Source of the DNA: Candidatus Saccharimonadota bacterium | GTDB taxonomy: Bacteria; Patescibacteriota; Saccharimonadia; Saccharimonadales; Saccharimonadaceae | Length of the DNA: 64,000 nt | NCBI GenBank assembly: GCA_017432365.1 | Contig: JAFRJG010000009.1 | Coordinates: forward strand, 17,660 to 81,659 | Direction: 5' to 3' | Shown here: one piece after another, positions 16,658-23,776 of the stretch | Numbering within the stretch: position 1 is the stretch's first letter | Layout: each line of letters begins with the position of its first letter | Made by a program: the position numbers and the translations under genes | The notes under the pieces: model-generated | Databases searched by the model: none | What the model saw: the letters and a program-made list of their open reading frames with translations, nothing else | What the model was told of the DNA's origin: nothing

Positions 16658-16711
16658 CCTTTTCTTGGGGGTTCCCCGGCGAGCGAATGGGCTCGCCAGG
16701 GAGTGAAAAGG
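16658..16711. repeat. Nested inverted repeat downstream of the 631-residue protein gene
   Basis: Outer arms CCTTTTC and GAAAAGG enclose an inner hairpin GGCGAGC/GCTCGCC with a 6-base loop. It lies in the 268-base gap between the gene ending at 16775 and the one starting at 16506. There is no T-run, so it is not a standard terminator; a structured 3' end or processing site is possible. The rest of this gap shows only a poorly matching promoter region for the LPETG gene. Confidence 0.5.
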
Positions 16712-16774
16712 TTCTAGCTACTACCGAAGCCGTAGATGACGGTTTCGGGGAAAGACGAGAGGTCGATGCTCAGA

Positions 16775-18670
16775 TTAGAAATCCATCCAGGAGTCATCGC
16801 CATCGTCAACGGCGGGTTCTTCGCCTGCCCATTCCTCGGGTTCAGGAGTGTTTTCTCTGCCGTCATCGACGGTATATGCCTCCGGCTCGTAGCCGCCGTA
16901 GCCGTCAAGGTCGTCGCGAATCGCGGCTGCCTCTTCGTCGGCGGTAGTGCCGTTGTCGTTACAGTCCTCAGCCGGCGCAGTCTGCGCTGGGGTTTGAGGA
17001 GTCTGGGACGGCTGGGTTTCTGCCTCCGGAGTAATCGGAACCGTTGCGGGGGGTTCCGATTCTTGGAAGCGGTCGGGACCTTCTTCGTCGGTATCCGGAT
17101 TAACCGGGATTACCGCGGTTGGGTCGTCAGCCTCTTCCGGCTGGATGATTTCTTCCGGAATCTTAATCGGTTCGGTCGGGACCGGGGTCGGGGTTGCCGG
17201 GACAGGCGTTGGAGTTGCCGGGACCGGGGTCGGGGGAACCGGAGTCGGAGTCGGGTCGTCCGGGACCGGGACACTCGGAGTGGGCGTCGGAGTCGGAGTC
17301 TCAGGCTCCGGTACGCTCGGGGTCGGAGTGACGGTCGGCGTCTCGGGTTCTGGTACGCTCGGGGTCGGCGTCGGCTGAGTCGGCTCGTCGGGCGTAGGAA
17401 CCGTCGGAGTCGGGTCGTTCCCGATTGGGTTGTCCGGAACTGGGACAACAGGATTAGACGGGGTTGTCGGAGTCGGGGTGACGGTCGTTTCAGGAACAGG
17501 CACGTCGTCGCCGATTTCCGGTTCTGGCTGAGTCGTCGGGTATGTTGGAGTACCGGGGATACCGATTCTGGCATCATCCGCGTTAATCCAAATTTCAAAC
17601 TCGGCGCGCCCAGCACCGCGGCCTTCCTTTCGGATATAAACGAAGCGATACCAGAGGTGAGTTTCCTCGCCCTCGGACTTCTCCGCTCTCCTTAGGAGGT
17701 CTTGGTTCTGGAGACGGTCAAGCCTCCAGTGCATTGCCGGACTCTCGTTCGTCGTGCCGATATACTTCAGGTTATAAAGTATCTGGCACGTCAGCGCGAG
17801 TGTCTGACGAGTGTCGTCCAGAATGTATCTCTGGACTTCCTGCTCGCCATCGGCGTTCGTGATGTAACGTCCGCGGATAAACCGCTCCCAGGTCCGGTTG
17901 CCTTTTTCAGAGGTTTCGTACTCCTTAAAAGCTTCCGAGACTTGTTTGACAAAGGCATAGGTCGTCTCTTTATTGACGTCCCTGCCGAGATTCTTGCCGG
18001 ATGAAAGTGTAATCTGACACTGCGCCCGGTTAAAGGCGTCAGCGTAAATCAGGTCTTTCATGACCCGGCAGCCAACCTGCCAGAGGACTTCCGTACCGAC
18101 TTCTTGGTCGGAGAGCCCTCCGAGGCGAGTTTTATCAATCGGCATCGAGAGCGCGTCGCTGAATCCGCATTTCTGCAGAATCGTAGCGTCGTACTCAGCG
18201 AATCCGTAGCTCAAGAACTCATCCGACACGTTTGTGTAGAATGGATTTTCTTGAAGCTGGTCAGCCTGGAGGTCGATTAAAAGACCTTCCTCGACTTTTT
18301 GTTGCGCCTGCGCTTCAGCTGCCTTCTCTTCCGGGGTCGTGGGAGCTTCGAGATAAAGGTCAACCAGTAAACCGTCCTCCTGGACGTACTGTTTGGTTCC
18401 CTCTTCGTTTTCCACAACAGTTCCCGGTTCGGGAGCAGGAGTGGTCTCCGGCTGGGTTTCCGTACCTTCCGTGGTGGGTGTCGTCGCCGCTTCCGTAGTT
18501 ACAACGCGCGTTTCTGTCTGCGCGTCAGCAACAACGGCTGCGGGTTCGGTTTTCCCCTGCCAGAAAGGCAGATTGTCATATCCAAAGCCGCCGGCAACAG
18601 CGCCGACGCCAAGAGAAATGACTAATAGACCGGTCAATAAACTCACGATGGCTTTCCTCATCTTTGCCAT
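16775..18670 (-). CDS. Exported Pro/Thr-rich acidic protein, unrecognised
   Basis: The 631-residue protein has an N-terminal membrane segment or signal (about 6-28), a Thr/Glu-rich linker, and a folded region of about 220 residues (150-375) with three or four cysteines. A long stalk of TPTP, VPEPETPT and VPATPTP units follows (about 395-525), then an acidic Asp/Glu/Tyr-rich end (WAGEEP, DDGDDSWMDF). There is no sorting signal, so it is either tethered by the N-terminal helix or secreted. AAGGAGGA lies 8 bases before the ATG at 18670; a second ATG three codons later is possible. It belongs to the 16.7-21.5 kb block of unrecognised proteins. Confidence 0.75.
   Translation of the reverse strand: MAKMRKAIVSLLTGLLVISLGVGAVAGGFGYDNLPFWQGKTEPAAVVADAQTETRVVTTEAATTPTTEGTETQPETTPAPEPGTVVENEEGTKQYVQEDGLLVDLYLEAPTTPEEKAAEAQAQQKVEEGLLIDLQADQLQENPFYTNVSDEFLSYGFAEYDATILQKCGFSDALSMPIDKTRLGGLSDQEVGTEVLWQVGCRVMKDLIYADAFNRAQCQITLSSGKNLGRDVNKETTYAFVKQVSEAFKEYETSEKGNRTWERFIRGRYITNADGEQEVQRYILDDTRQTLALTCQILYNLKYIGTTNESPAMHWRLDRLQNQDLLRRAEKSEGEETHLWYRFVYIRKEGRGAGRAEFEIWINADDARIGIPGTPTYPTTQPEPEIGDDVPVPETTVTPTPTTPSNPVVPVPDNPIGNDPTPTVPTPDEPTQPTPTPSVPEPETPTVTPTPSVPEPETPTPTPTPSVPVPDDPTPTPVPPTPVPATPTPVPATPTPVPTEPIKIPEEIIQPEEADDPTAVIPVNPDTDEEGPDRFQESEPPATVPITPEAETQPSQTPQTPAQTAPAEDCNDNGTTADEEAAAIRDDLDGYGGYEPEAYTVDDGRENTPEPEEWAGEEPAVDDGDDSWMDF
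17095..17500 (-). repeat. Imperfect repeats encoding the Pro/Thr stalk
   Basis: Degenerate units of 12-39 bases encode TPTPSVPEPETPT and VPATPTPVPATPTP. Synonymous codons vary between units, so this is an old repeat under protein-level selection rather than a fresh slippage array. Confidence 0.6.
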
Positions 18671-18697
18671 CCTCCTTTCTTAGAAACAAATCAAAGG

Positions 18698-18748
18698 TTA
18701 CGCGGGCGGGGGTCGTCCGCGGGGCTGGGGAACATGTTTCTGAGTCAT
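18698..18748 (-). CDS. Possible 16-residue peptide
   Basis: A perfect TAAGGAGGTG lies 5 bases before an ATG that opens 16 codons (MTQKHVPQ, then Arg/Pro-rich) and closes with TAA. It sits between the 165-residue membrane protein and the 631-residue exported protein. It could be a leader or coupling peptide, or only a translation-enhancing site. The evidence is the ribosome site alone. Confidence 0.3.
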   Translation of the reverse strand: MTQKHVPQPRGRPPPA

Positions 18749-18760
18749 TATCCCACCTCC

Positions 18761-19258
18761 TTACGGAGAGGGAGATGCGTGGCGGTTGTATCGAGCTTCG
18801 GCATTAAACAGATTCTGTATAAGCCGAAACAGCCCGATGCCAATCAAGGCGCCGCCAAGGCTAAACAAGGCTGCCGGCAAGCTTGTCGGGAAAGTCCCAG
18901 CAACGGTAATCGCGATACAGATGATAACTGGTATCGCTACCGCTCCGAGAATCCCGGACTGACGAGCCGTGGATTGGACTGTGCCAATCACGAGACCGAC
19001 CAGGAACAGTGCGTTCAGAATGAGAACAACAACGCTCCAGAGTCGTCCGGCACAAGCCGCGGCGTACGACAAGAACATGTCGAGCACGATTAACGTACCT
19101 ACGCCAAAGGCAAGGACGCGAATTGTGCGTCGAGTGCTCTTTGATAGGCGCCGCTTGCCCCGCCTTGTCGTCCTGTAAAAGCCAAAGTAATTGACCGCAA
19201 AATTTACTGCGGCGACTACCCCGGCGATTAGGATGATGATGACTACGATTCTGTTCAT
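18761..19258 (-). CDS. Small polytopic membrane protein, unrecognised
   Basis: The 165-residue protein starts at the ATG at 19258, chosen for AAGGAGGTG 6 bases upstream; a longer reading frame to 19426 runs through the promoter and leader and is rejected. It has about four or five hydrophobic helices (residues 4-24, 47-68, 78-98, 105-125, 128-150), with a very basic loop (RTTRRGKRRLSKSTRR) after the first helix. No family is recognised. It is the first gene of a transcript from a strong promoter and precedes the 631-residue exported protein. Confidence 0.75.
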   Translation of the reverse strand: MNRIVVIIILIAGVVAAVNFAVNYFGFYRTTRRGKRRLSKSTRRTIRVLAFGVGTLIVLDMFLSYAAACAGRLWSVVVLILNALFLVGLVIGTVQSTARQSGILGAVAIPVIICIAITVAGTFPTSLPAALFSLGGALIGIGLFRLIQNLFNAEARYNRHASPSP

Positions 19259-19310
19259 TTCAACACCTCCTTGACGAACAGAAAGAATAGAATGACAAAT
19301 AGTAGCTATT

Positions 19311-19331
19311 CCAGACACGGGTTGTGTCTGG
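19311..19331 (-). promoter_or_regulatory. Stable hairpin in the 5' leader of the membrane protein gene
   Basis: CCAGACAC and GTGTCTGG form an 8-bp stem with a 5-base loop in the middle of a leader of about 130 nt. It ends about 50 bases before the start codon. It could stabilise the mRNA or be part of a regulatory leader. Confidence 0.55.
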
Positions 19332-19397
19332 GATGATTCGACTGTTAACGACCTTTCGGTCAGTGGTGATTTCTCTACCTCTGAATGAACTGTTTGT

Positions 19398-19426
19398 ATT
19401 ATATCATACGTAAGCGAAAAAGTCAA
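19398..19426 (-). promoter_or_regulatory. Strong promoter of the 18.7-19.3 kb genes
   Basis: TTGACT (19426-19421) and TATAAT (19403-19398) are 17 bases apart on the minus strand, and a TGA precedes the -10 box (extended -10). Confidence 0.75.
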
Positions 19427-19438
19427 TATAAATAAGCA

Positions 19439-19464
19439 TAAAAAAGACCCTTTTTCAAGGGTCT
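19439..19464 (-). terminator. Terminator of the acidic coiled-coil protein gene
   Basis: AAGACCC and GGGTCTT flank a short loop, with a T-run following on the minus strand, about 40 bases after the stop at 19505. Confidence 0.8.
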
Positions 19465-19504
19465 TGGGTTTTGAAGGTTTCTAGGGGTAGGGTCGGGATG
19501 TGCC

Positions 19505-20527
19505 TTAGTCGGCGGTAGAGTCAGCGGCGGCGGTGGCAGAAGCGGGCTTTTTATTGCCCTTTTTCTGACTCTGCTGCGCAGAATCACCGGTAGCCGGCAG
19601 AGTCAGCAACTCATATGCCCTCAGATGGCGGGCGTCTGACCATTCAACGAAGTTTCCCTTCTGGAACTTCGCTACTCTGAGTTTCAGTCCGTGAGCCGCC
19701 GGGTCGGTGTCGCCGAAAAACTCGCTCACCTCATCCGCCGATTTCGGCTTTCCGTTGAGGTCATAAACCTCACCGAAGGTGTAGCCTTCGACCTCTTTCC
19801 TGAACGCCTGAAGGTCCAGGTCTCGGTCGATGACCTCCTCCAGAGTCGCCTGAGCCGTGGCGGGGGTTGCCGTCGGGAGCAACTTTGCAGTTTGCTCGGG
19901 GACGGCAGCAATTGCCTGAAGCAACGGACTCAAGTCCACAACCACCGGGTCAGCGGGCTTGATGTTCTTGACTGCGTCGAGAACAGGCGTCAGGTCAACG
20001 GAAGTCGTCGCGGCGGGCTTGATGTTGCTTACGGCGTCAAGCACCGGTTTGAGGTCGACAGGAGTCACGGGTTTCGTCAGAAGCTTGTTGACGACTACGG
20101 TCAAGTCGGCGACGCTCTGGACTACCTTGTTGACGCCGTCATTTAAGGCGTTAACCTGGTCAGACAGGGCGTTGATAGTCGCCTGCTGAGCGTCAAGCTT
20201 CGCATGAAGCTCAGCGAGTGCTTCGTCTTCCTCGTCCGCGTCATCTTCTTCCCAGAAGAAGTCTTCATCCAGGTCAGAAACGGGGGTTCCGGGAGCGGGG
20301 GCAGTAGTGTCTTCAGAGGCGTCTTCAGCATCGTCGACGTCTTCAACGTCTTCGGTGCTTTCGAAGTCCTCGTCGAGGTCGTCATCAGCGGGTTTCGCGG
20401 TCCTACGGACCTTTCTCCAATCTTCAGGTTTCATATTCTTCCTCCTTTTCTTATCTTCCCCAGTTTCGGGGGTGACAAAGTCATCAGTATCTTCAGTGCC
20501 AGGGAACAGACGATTAACAAATCCCAT
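19505..20527 (-). CDS. Acidic protein with coiled coil and internal repeats, unrecognised
   Basis: The 340-residue protein (from the ATG at 20527, with AAAGGAG upstream) is soluble and very acidic in residues 45-110 (Asp/Glu runs). A heptad-like segment (ELHAKLDAQQATINALSDQ, then VNALNDGVNKVV) predicts a coiled coil. Three repeats follow: VDLKPVLDAV, VDLTPVLDAV and VDLSPLLQAI, with NIKPA joints. A C-terminal domain of about 80 residues (FRKEVEGYTFGEVYD) ends in a Ser/Ala/Lys tail. A second ATG at 20434 has its own AAAAGGAGGA, so a shorter form lacking 31 residues may be made. No family or membrane segment is seen. Confidence 0.75.
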   Translation of the reverse strand: MGFVNRLFPGTEDTDDFVTPETGEDKKRRKNMKPEDWRKVRRTAKPADDDLDEDFESTEDVEDVDDAEDASEDTTAPAPGTPVSDLDEDFFWEEDDADEEDEALAELHAKLDAQQATINALSDQVNALNDGVNKVVQSVADLTVVVNKLLTKPVTPVDLKPVLDAVSNIKPAATTSVDLTPVLDAVKNIKPADPVVVDLSPLLQAIAAVPEQTAKLLPTATPATAQATLEEVIDRDLDLQAFRKEVEGYTFGEVYDLNGKPKSADEVSEFFGDTDPAAHGLKLRVAKFQKGNFVEWSDARHLRAYELLTLPATGDSAQQSQKKGNKKPASATAAADSTAD

Positions 20528-20630
20528 CTTGCGCTCCTTTCTCTCAGGGTTATACCCTAAAAACACAACGTTAAAGTTCTTCCGTCACGTCGCCACAGTC
20601 TCGGGCTTGGCGCAACGGAAAGTCTGTTGA

Positions 20631-20659
20631 ATGATAACATGTTCTTGCTTTTTTGTCAA
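20631..20659 (-). promoter_or_regulatory. Promoter of the acidic coiled-coil protein gene
   Basis: TTGACA (20659-20654) and TATCAT (20636-20631) are 17 bases apart. The leader of about 100 bases can pair TTCCGT near its start with ACGGAA about 40 bases on, forming an imperfect hairpin. Confidence 0.7.
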
Positions 20660-20675
20660 TAAGCTTTTGGCATTA

Positions 20676-20704
20676 AAAAGCCCCCCGATTTCGCAATCGG
20701 GGGG
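20676..20704 (-). terminator. Terminator of the 229-residue membrane protein gene
   Basis: CCCCCCGATT and AATCGGGGGG form a 10-bp stem with a 4-base loop, followed by a T-run on the minus strand. It lies about 70 bases past the stop at 20772. Confidence 0.9.
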
Positions 20705-20771
20705 TAGGGAGGGGACGGGTTAACTAGGGATTTCAGGCGGGGGCTGCGAGTGGCGGACTTATTATAAGTTT

Positions 20772-21461
20772 TTACATGGTGCCGAGAGTGCTCGATTCCG
20801 GGTCGGGAGTGGGCAAAGCCCAGAGTTCCAGTTCAGGGTCGGCGAACTCTTCCGGCTCGGGTTTTTCCGGTTCCATCGGGTTCGGCTCAGGCTCCGTCGG
20901 AATCGGGGTTGGGGTCGGATTCTCGTTAGCAATGTTCCAGAACTGGAAGTCCTGGATTGCTTCCTTGGTAATCAGTTGGTAACGCATAACTTCTACTCCT
21001 TTCGTATCGACAGTCGTAAGGGTGGCAACAGCAAGGAACTTTTCTTCGAGCCAGGCGTTGGTTGCCTCGATATAGGCGGTCGGAACCGCGTCCTGACAGA
21101 AAGCGTCCGCGTCATAAACTTCGGCGAAGCCGAGCGAACGGTTCGCAAGAGCGACAACTTCCCGCATCAGGTCGGGGTCTTCCCGCATTTTTTCCTCGAA
21201 GGTGCGAACCCGCATCAGAGAGAGCGGAGAGTCGCTGCTCGAGACGACAAGCTGGATGTCTCGCCGTTCCTGGGTCAGATTAACGACCGTGCGAAGTTGG
21301 GAACCAGCCAGAGACAGGACGACACCAGTTACGAGAACCGCGAAGGTAATCAAGATGGCATGGATGACACGCCAGCAGGTTGACGGCTGACGCTTCTTGG
21401 TGACAACGTCGGTCTCGCCGTTCTGGTTAGCATAGTTACTGCGGTTACGATTTTTTGCCAT
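20772..21461 (-). CDS. Single-pass membrane protein with Pro/Glu-rich tail, unrecognised
   Basis: The 229-residue protein has a basic, polar N-terminus (about 1-30), one helix (about 33-55), and an extracytoplasmic region. The region contains QLRTVVNLTQERRD, an FEEKMREDPDLMREVV helix, a conserved-looking AFCQDAVPTAYIE, and WLEEKFLAVATLTTVDTKG. The tail (about 185-229) is Pro/Glu/Thr-rich. AAAAGGAGG precedes the ATG at 21461. The last residues resemble the stalk style of the 631-residue protein, suggesting the two act in the same place. Function is unknown. Confidence 0.78.
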   Translation of the reverse strand: MAKNRNRSNYANQNGETDVVTKKRQPSTCWRVIHAILITFAVLVTGVVLSLAGSQLRTVVNLTQERRDIQLVVSSSDSPLSLMRVRTFEEKMREDPDLMREVVALANRSLGFAEVYDADAFCQDAVPTAYIEATNAWLEEKFLAVATLTTVDTKGVEVMRYQLITKEAIQDFQFWNIANENPTPTPIPTEPEPNPMEPEKPEPEEFADPELELWALPTPDPESSTLGTM

Positions 21462-21488
21462 AACCTTTTCCTCCTTTTAAATGTGCAA

Positions 21489-21508
21489 ATCGATACCGAA
21501 GTATCGAT
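21489..21508 (-). promoter_or_regulatory. Hairpin in the leader of the 229-residue membrane protein gene
   Basis: ATCGATAC and GTATCGAT pair around a 4-base loop, 18 bases upstream of the Shine-Dalgarno site. Together with the hairpin at 19311-19331 it suggests structured leaders are a habit of this gene block. Confidence 0.55.
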
Positions 21509-21528
21509 AAACTCAAGGGTATGAGGGT

Positions 21529-21557
21529 ATTTTAACATAAAAGGTTCTATTTGTCAA
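21529..21557 (-). promoter_or_regulatory. Promoter of the 229-residue membrane protein gene
   Basis: TTGACA (21557-21552) and TAAAAT (21534-21529) are 17 bases apart; a TGT precedes the -10 box. Confidence 0.75.
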
Positions 21558-21584
21558 GAGGGGTGAAGTGAGTCGAAGAAGAAG

Positions 21585-21603
21585 AAAAAACGCCCGAGGG
21601 GCG
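21585..21603 (-). terminator. Terminator downstream of tRNA-Gly
   Basis: CGCCC and GGGCG form a short GC stem followed by TTTTTT on the minus strand, 97 bases from the tRNA end. The purine-rich sequence between 21604 and 21699 shows no gene. Confidence 0.65.
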
Positions 21604-21699
21604 GAAGAAATAGGAAGCGAGAGAGGGGACGGGACGGAGGCGAGGACAGGACGGGGACAGAAATAAGCGAGAGATAAGCAGAGACTGGAAATGAGAAAT

Positions 21700-21774
21700 T
21701 GGTGCGGGTATGGAGGGTCGAACTCCAATCCCAAGTTTGGAAAACTTGTATACTAACCGCTGTACTATACCCGC
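21700..21774 (-). tRNA. tRNA-Gly (TCC)
   Basis: The 75-nt gene has acceptor GCGGGTA/TACCCGC, anticodon stem CAAGT/ACTTG with loop TTTCCAA (anticodon TCC), T-arm TGGAG/CTCCA with TTCGACC, and an encoded CCA. Confidence 0.92.
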
Positions 21775-21903
21775 GATAGGGAGATTATATCACGATTGAG
21801 AGCGGGAGCGCAACTTTCAGAGGCGAGACAGGGCGAAAAGTGACGAAAATTACAACAAAAAAGTGCGTAAAAAATGACGCGAGGGTGATATAATTTTCTA
21901 GTT

Positions 21904-22863
21904 ATGACGATTATGGTTCAACTTTTATTATTAGTTATCGGGTTTGTGTTTCTGATCAAAGGGGCGGATTTGTTCGTGGACGGGGCAAGTTCGACGGCGT
22001 CGAACTGGAAGGTGCCGAAGTCGCTGATTGGGCTGACGATTGTGGCGTTCGGAACGTCGGCGCCGGAGTTAGCAGTGTCGATTAAAGCGTTGGCGGGAGG
22101 AGCGTCGGACATCGTACTCGGGAACGTGGTCGGGTCGAATATTTTGAACATTTTGTTGATTTTAGGGGTCGGGGCGCTCGTGCGACCGTTGAAGATTAAG
22201 AAGGAGACCGTGAGAAAGGAAATCCCGATTTGTATCTTGATTTCTTTGATTTTTGTGGTTTTATTATCGGATACGGTTATCAACGGAGAGGGGATAAATA
22301 TGATTTCTCGGTCGGACGGGCTGGCGATTTTGTTGGTGTTCGCGGTGTTTTTGTATTATTTGGTGTCGATGGCGCTTAAAGGGGCGGACAAGAAAGAGGT
22401 TGAGAAACCGAAGTGGAAGTTGGTTCCTTCCCTGTTCTTTACGGTTGTGGGGCTGGTCGGGATTGTGGTTGGGTCAAACTTTGTGGTTGATTCAGCGACG
22501 GAGCTGGCGAAGCTAATCGGGATTTCTGAGAGAGTGATTGCGCTGTCGATTGTGGCGCTTGGGACGTCGCTGCCGGAGCTAGTGACGACGATTGTGGCGT
22601 CGAGAAAGGGGGAGACGGAGCTAGTACTTGGGAATATTCTCGGGTCAAACATCTTTAACATTTGTATTGTGCTTGGGGTGCCGGTAGTGATTTTTGGGGC
22701 GGCGATACCGGAGGCGTTTGTAGCGATTGATATGCTCATGTTGGTCGGGGCGGCGGCGCTATTGTTCGTGTTTTCTGCGACGCGGCACGAGATAAACCGG
22801 CTTGAGGGCGGGATTATGTTGGTGCTGTTTGTGGTGTATTATCTCGCGGTGTTTGTACCGTAG
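21904..22863 (+). CDS. Na+/Ca2+ antiporter, CaxA/YrbG family
   Basis: The 319-residue membrane protein is made of two inverted repeats of about five helices. Each carries the two ion-binding motifs: GTSAPELAVSIKA with GNVVGSNILNI in the first half and GTSLPELVTTIVA with GNILGSNIFNI in the second. The acidic residues of the PEL motifs coordinate Ca2+. It probably exports calcium in exchange for sodium (or potassium plus sodium). A TGA-TATAAT box (21889-21894) ends 9 bases before the ATG; there is no Shine-Dalgarno site. It is monocistronic. Confidence 0.93.
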   Translation: MTIMVQLLLLVIGFVFLIKGADLFVDGASSTASNWKVPKSLIGLTIVAFGTSAPELAVSIKALAGGASDIVLGNVVGSNILNILLILGVGALVRPLKIKKETVRKEIPICILISLIFVVLLSDTVINGEGINMISRSDGLAILLVFAVFLYYLVSMALKGADKKEVEKPKWKLVPSLFFTVVGLVGIVVGSNFVVDSATELAKLIGISERVIALSIVALGTSLPELVTTIVASRKGETELVLGNILGSNIFNICIVLGVPVVIFGAAIPEAFVAIDMLMLVGAAALLFVFSATRHEINRLEGGIMLVLFVVYYLAVFVP

Positions 22864-22906
22864 AAGGTTCAAGGACGGGAACTAGGGGGGGTGGTGCATG
22901 ATGTGA

Positions 22907-22912
22907 TATAAT
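22907..22912 (+). promoter_or_regulatory. -10 box of tRNA-Ser
   Basis: TGA-TATAAT ends 8 bases before the mature tRNA 5' end, so transcription starts at or a couple of bases from it. Confidence 0.6.
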
Positions 22913-22920
22913 AAGGGGAC

Positions 22921-23007
22921 GGAAGGGTGGCCGAGTGGTTTAAGGCACCGGTCTTGAAAACCGGCAAGTTAAACGCTTCGCGAGTTCGAATCTCGCCCCT
23001 TCCGCCA
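22921..23007 (+). tRNA. tRNA-Ser (TGA)
   Basis: The 87-nt class II tRNA has acceptor GGAAGGG/CCCTTCC, anticodon stem CCGGT/ACCGG with loop CTTGAAA (anticodon TGA), a long variable arm, a T-loop TTCGAAT and encoded CCA. Confidence 0.93.
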
Positions 23008-23012
23008 GGGTC

Positions 23013-23054
23013 TAACAATAAAAAATAGCCTTGAAGGCTACTTTTTTATTGTTA
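23013..23054 (+). terminator. Terminator of tRNA-Ser
   Basis: A long hairpin of 17-18 pairs (TAACAATAAAAAA, then TAGCC, paired to GGCTA and TTTTTTATTGTTA) with a TTGA loop. U-tracts occur on both strands. Confidence 0.85.
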
Positions 23055-23065
23055 GTCGAGCAAAG

Positions 23066-23085
23066 CTCCCCGCCTTAGCGGGGAG
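23066..23085 (-). terminator. GC-rich hairpin after the 49-residue protein gene
   Basis: CTCCCCGC and GCGGGGAG form an 8-bp stem with a CTTA loop just beyond the stop at 23093. The minus-strand T-run is weak, but the position fits the end of the short transcript. Confidence 0.5.
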
Positions 23086-23092
23086 GGGTGAC

Positions 23093-23242
23093 CTAGGCAA
23101 TCGAGAGGAGCCAGGCAAATCCGAAGCCAAAGCCCACGAGAAAACCGATGACGAAGCCGGCGACGATATGTTCGACGAAGTCGCCGATTTTTTCGCTCAA
23201 CCGGTTCGGGTCATAGACGTAAGGTTCTTTAGTCTTCCGCAT
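23093..23242 (-). CDS. 49-residue membrane protein with glycine zipper
   Basis: The ATG at 23242 follows AAAGGAGGG by 5 bases and opens 49 codons to a TAG. The N-terminal 27 residues are polar (KTKEPYVYDPNRLSEK, then IGDFVEHIV). The C-terminal half is one helix with GxxxG spacing (AGFVIGFLVGFGFGFAW), suited to helix packing in the membrane. The gene has its own promoter and a hairpin after the stop, so it is a complete small transcription unit. No family is recognised. Confidence 0.7.
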   Translation of the reverse strand: MRKTKEPYVYDPNRLSEKIGDFVEHIVAGFVIGFLVGFGFGFAWLLSIA

Positions 23243-23286
23243 AAAATCCCTCCTTTATCGGAAAACAAGTGAAGGGTTAGGTGTTA

Positions 23287-23315
23287 ATTATACCACTTTT
23301 GGTCTCTCTTGGCAA
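23287..23315 (-). promoter_or_regulatory. Promoter of the 49-residue membrane protein gene
   Basis: TTGCCA (23315-23310) and TATAAT (23292-23287) are 17 bases apart, with TGG in front of the -10 box. Confidence 0.75.
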
Positions 23316-23359
23316 GGAAGGAGGGTTGGGGAAATTTGATGATATGATATAATTAAGAC

Positions 23360-23758
23360 ATGAAGACAAAGAGCTTTTCTCGGGGGTTTACGGTTTTAGA
23401 ACTGATAATCGTTTGTGCGTTTTTGACCTTGGCGGTGATATTGTTTTTCGTGCAAAAGTCGAATGTTGACGCGATGAACAGAGATGAAGACCGGAAAACG
23501 GCGATAAATGCGATGTATTATGCGCTCGAAGAGGGGTTTTATGAGGAGCATAAATACTATCCAGAGGAGATTTCCGAGGAAGTCTTAACCGTGATTGACC
23601 CGGAGCTGTTTACTGACCCGCTCGGGGGATATATTAACTCGGGATATTCGAACTATGTATATGAGGCGACAAATTGTAAAGACGGGAAGTGTAAGGGGTA
23701 CACGTTGAGGGCGGAGCTGGAAAAAGAAGACGATTATGTAAAGAAAAACCGGAATTAG
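23360..23758 (+). CDS. Type IV pilin-like protein
   Basis: The 132-residue protein has a short basic leader and the prepilin peptidase signature RGFTVLELIIV: Gly at the cut site, Glu at +5 of the mature protein, and a long hydrophobic helix (about 11-32). The C-terminal domain has two cysteines close together (NCKDGKCKG, about 111-118) that could form a disulfide loop. It would be cut by PilD and assembled into a thin pilus or pseudopilus; the length suits a minor pilin. A TGA-TATAAT box (23348-23353) ends 6 bases before the ATG (leaderless). No other pilus gene is adjacent; comEC at 41811 may be functionally linked. Confidence 0.85.
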   Translation: MKTKSFSRGFTVLELIIVCAFLTLAVILFFVQKSNVDAMNRDEDRKTAINAMYYALEEGFYEEHKYYPEEISEEVLTVIDPELFTDPLGGYINSGYSNYVYEATNCKDGKCKGYTLRAELEKEDDYVKKNRN

Positions 23759-23776
23759 TCCCGGTAAAGGAGGAAA

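Noticed and set aside
17095..17500. Pro/Thr repeats as a phase-variable slippage array
   Set aside because: Units differ by many synonymous changes and keep the frame, so they are not exact tandem DNA repeats.
21604..21699. Purine-rich stretch beside tRNA-Gly as a gene or ncRNA
   Set aside because: No promoter, ribosome site or stable structure apart from the terminator at 21585-21603.
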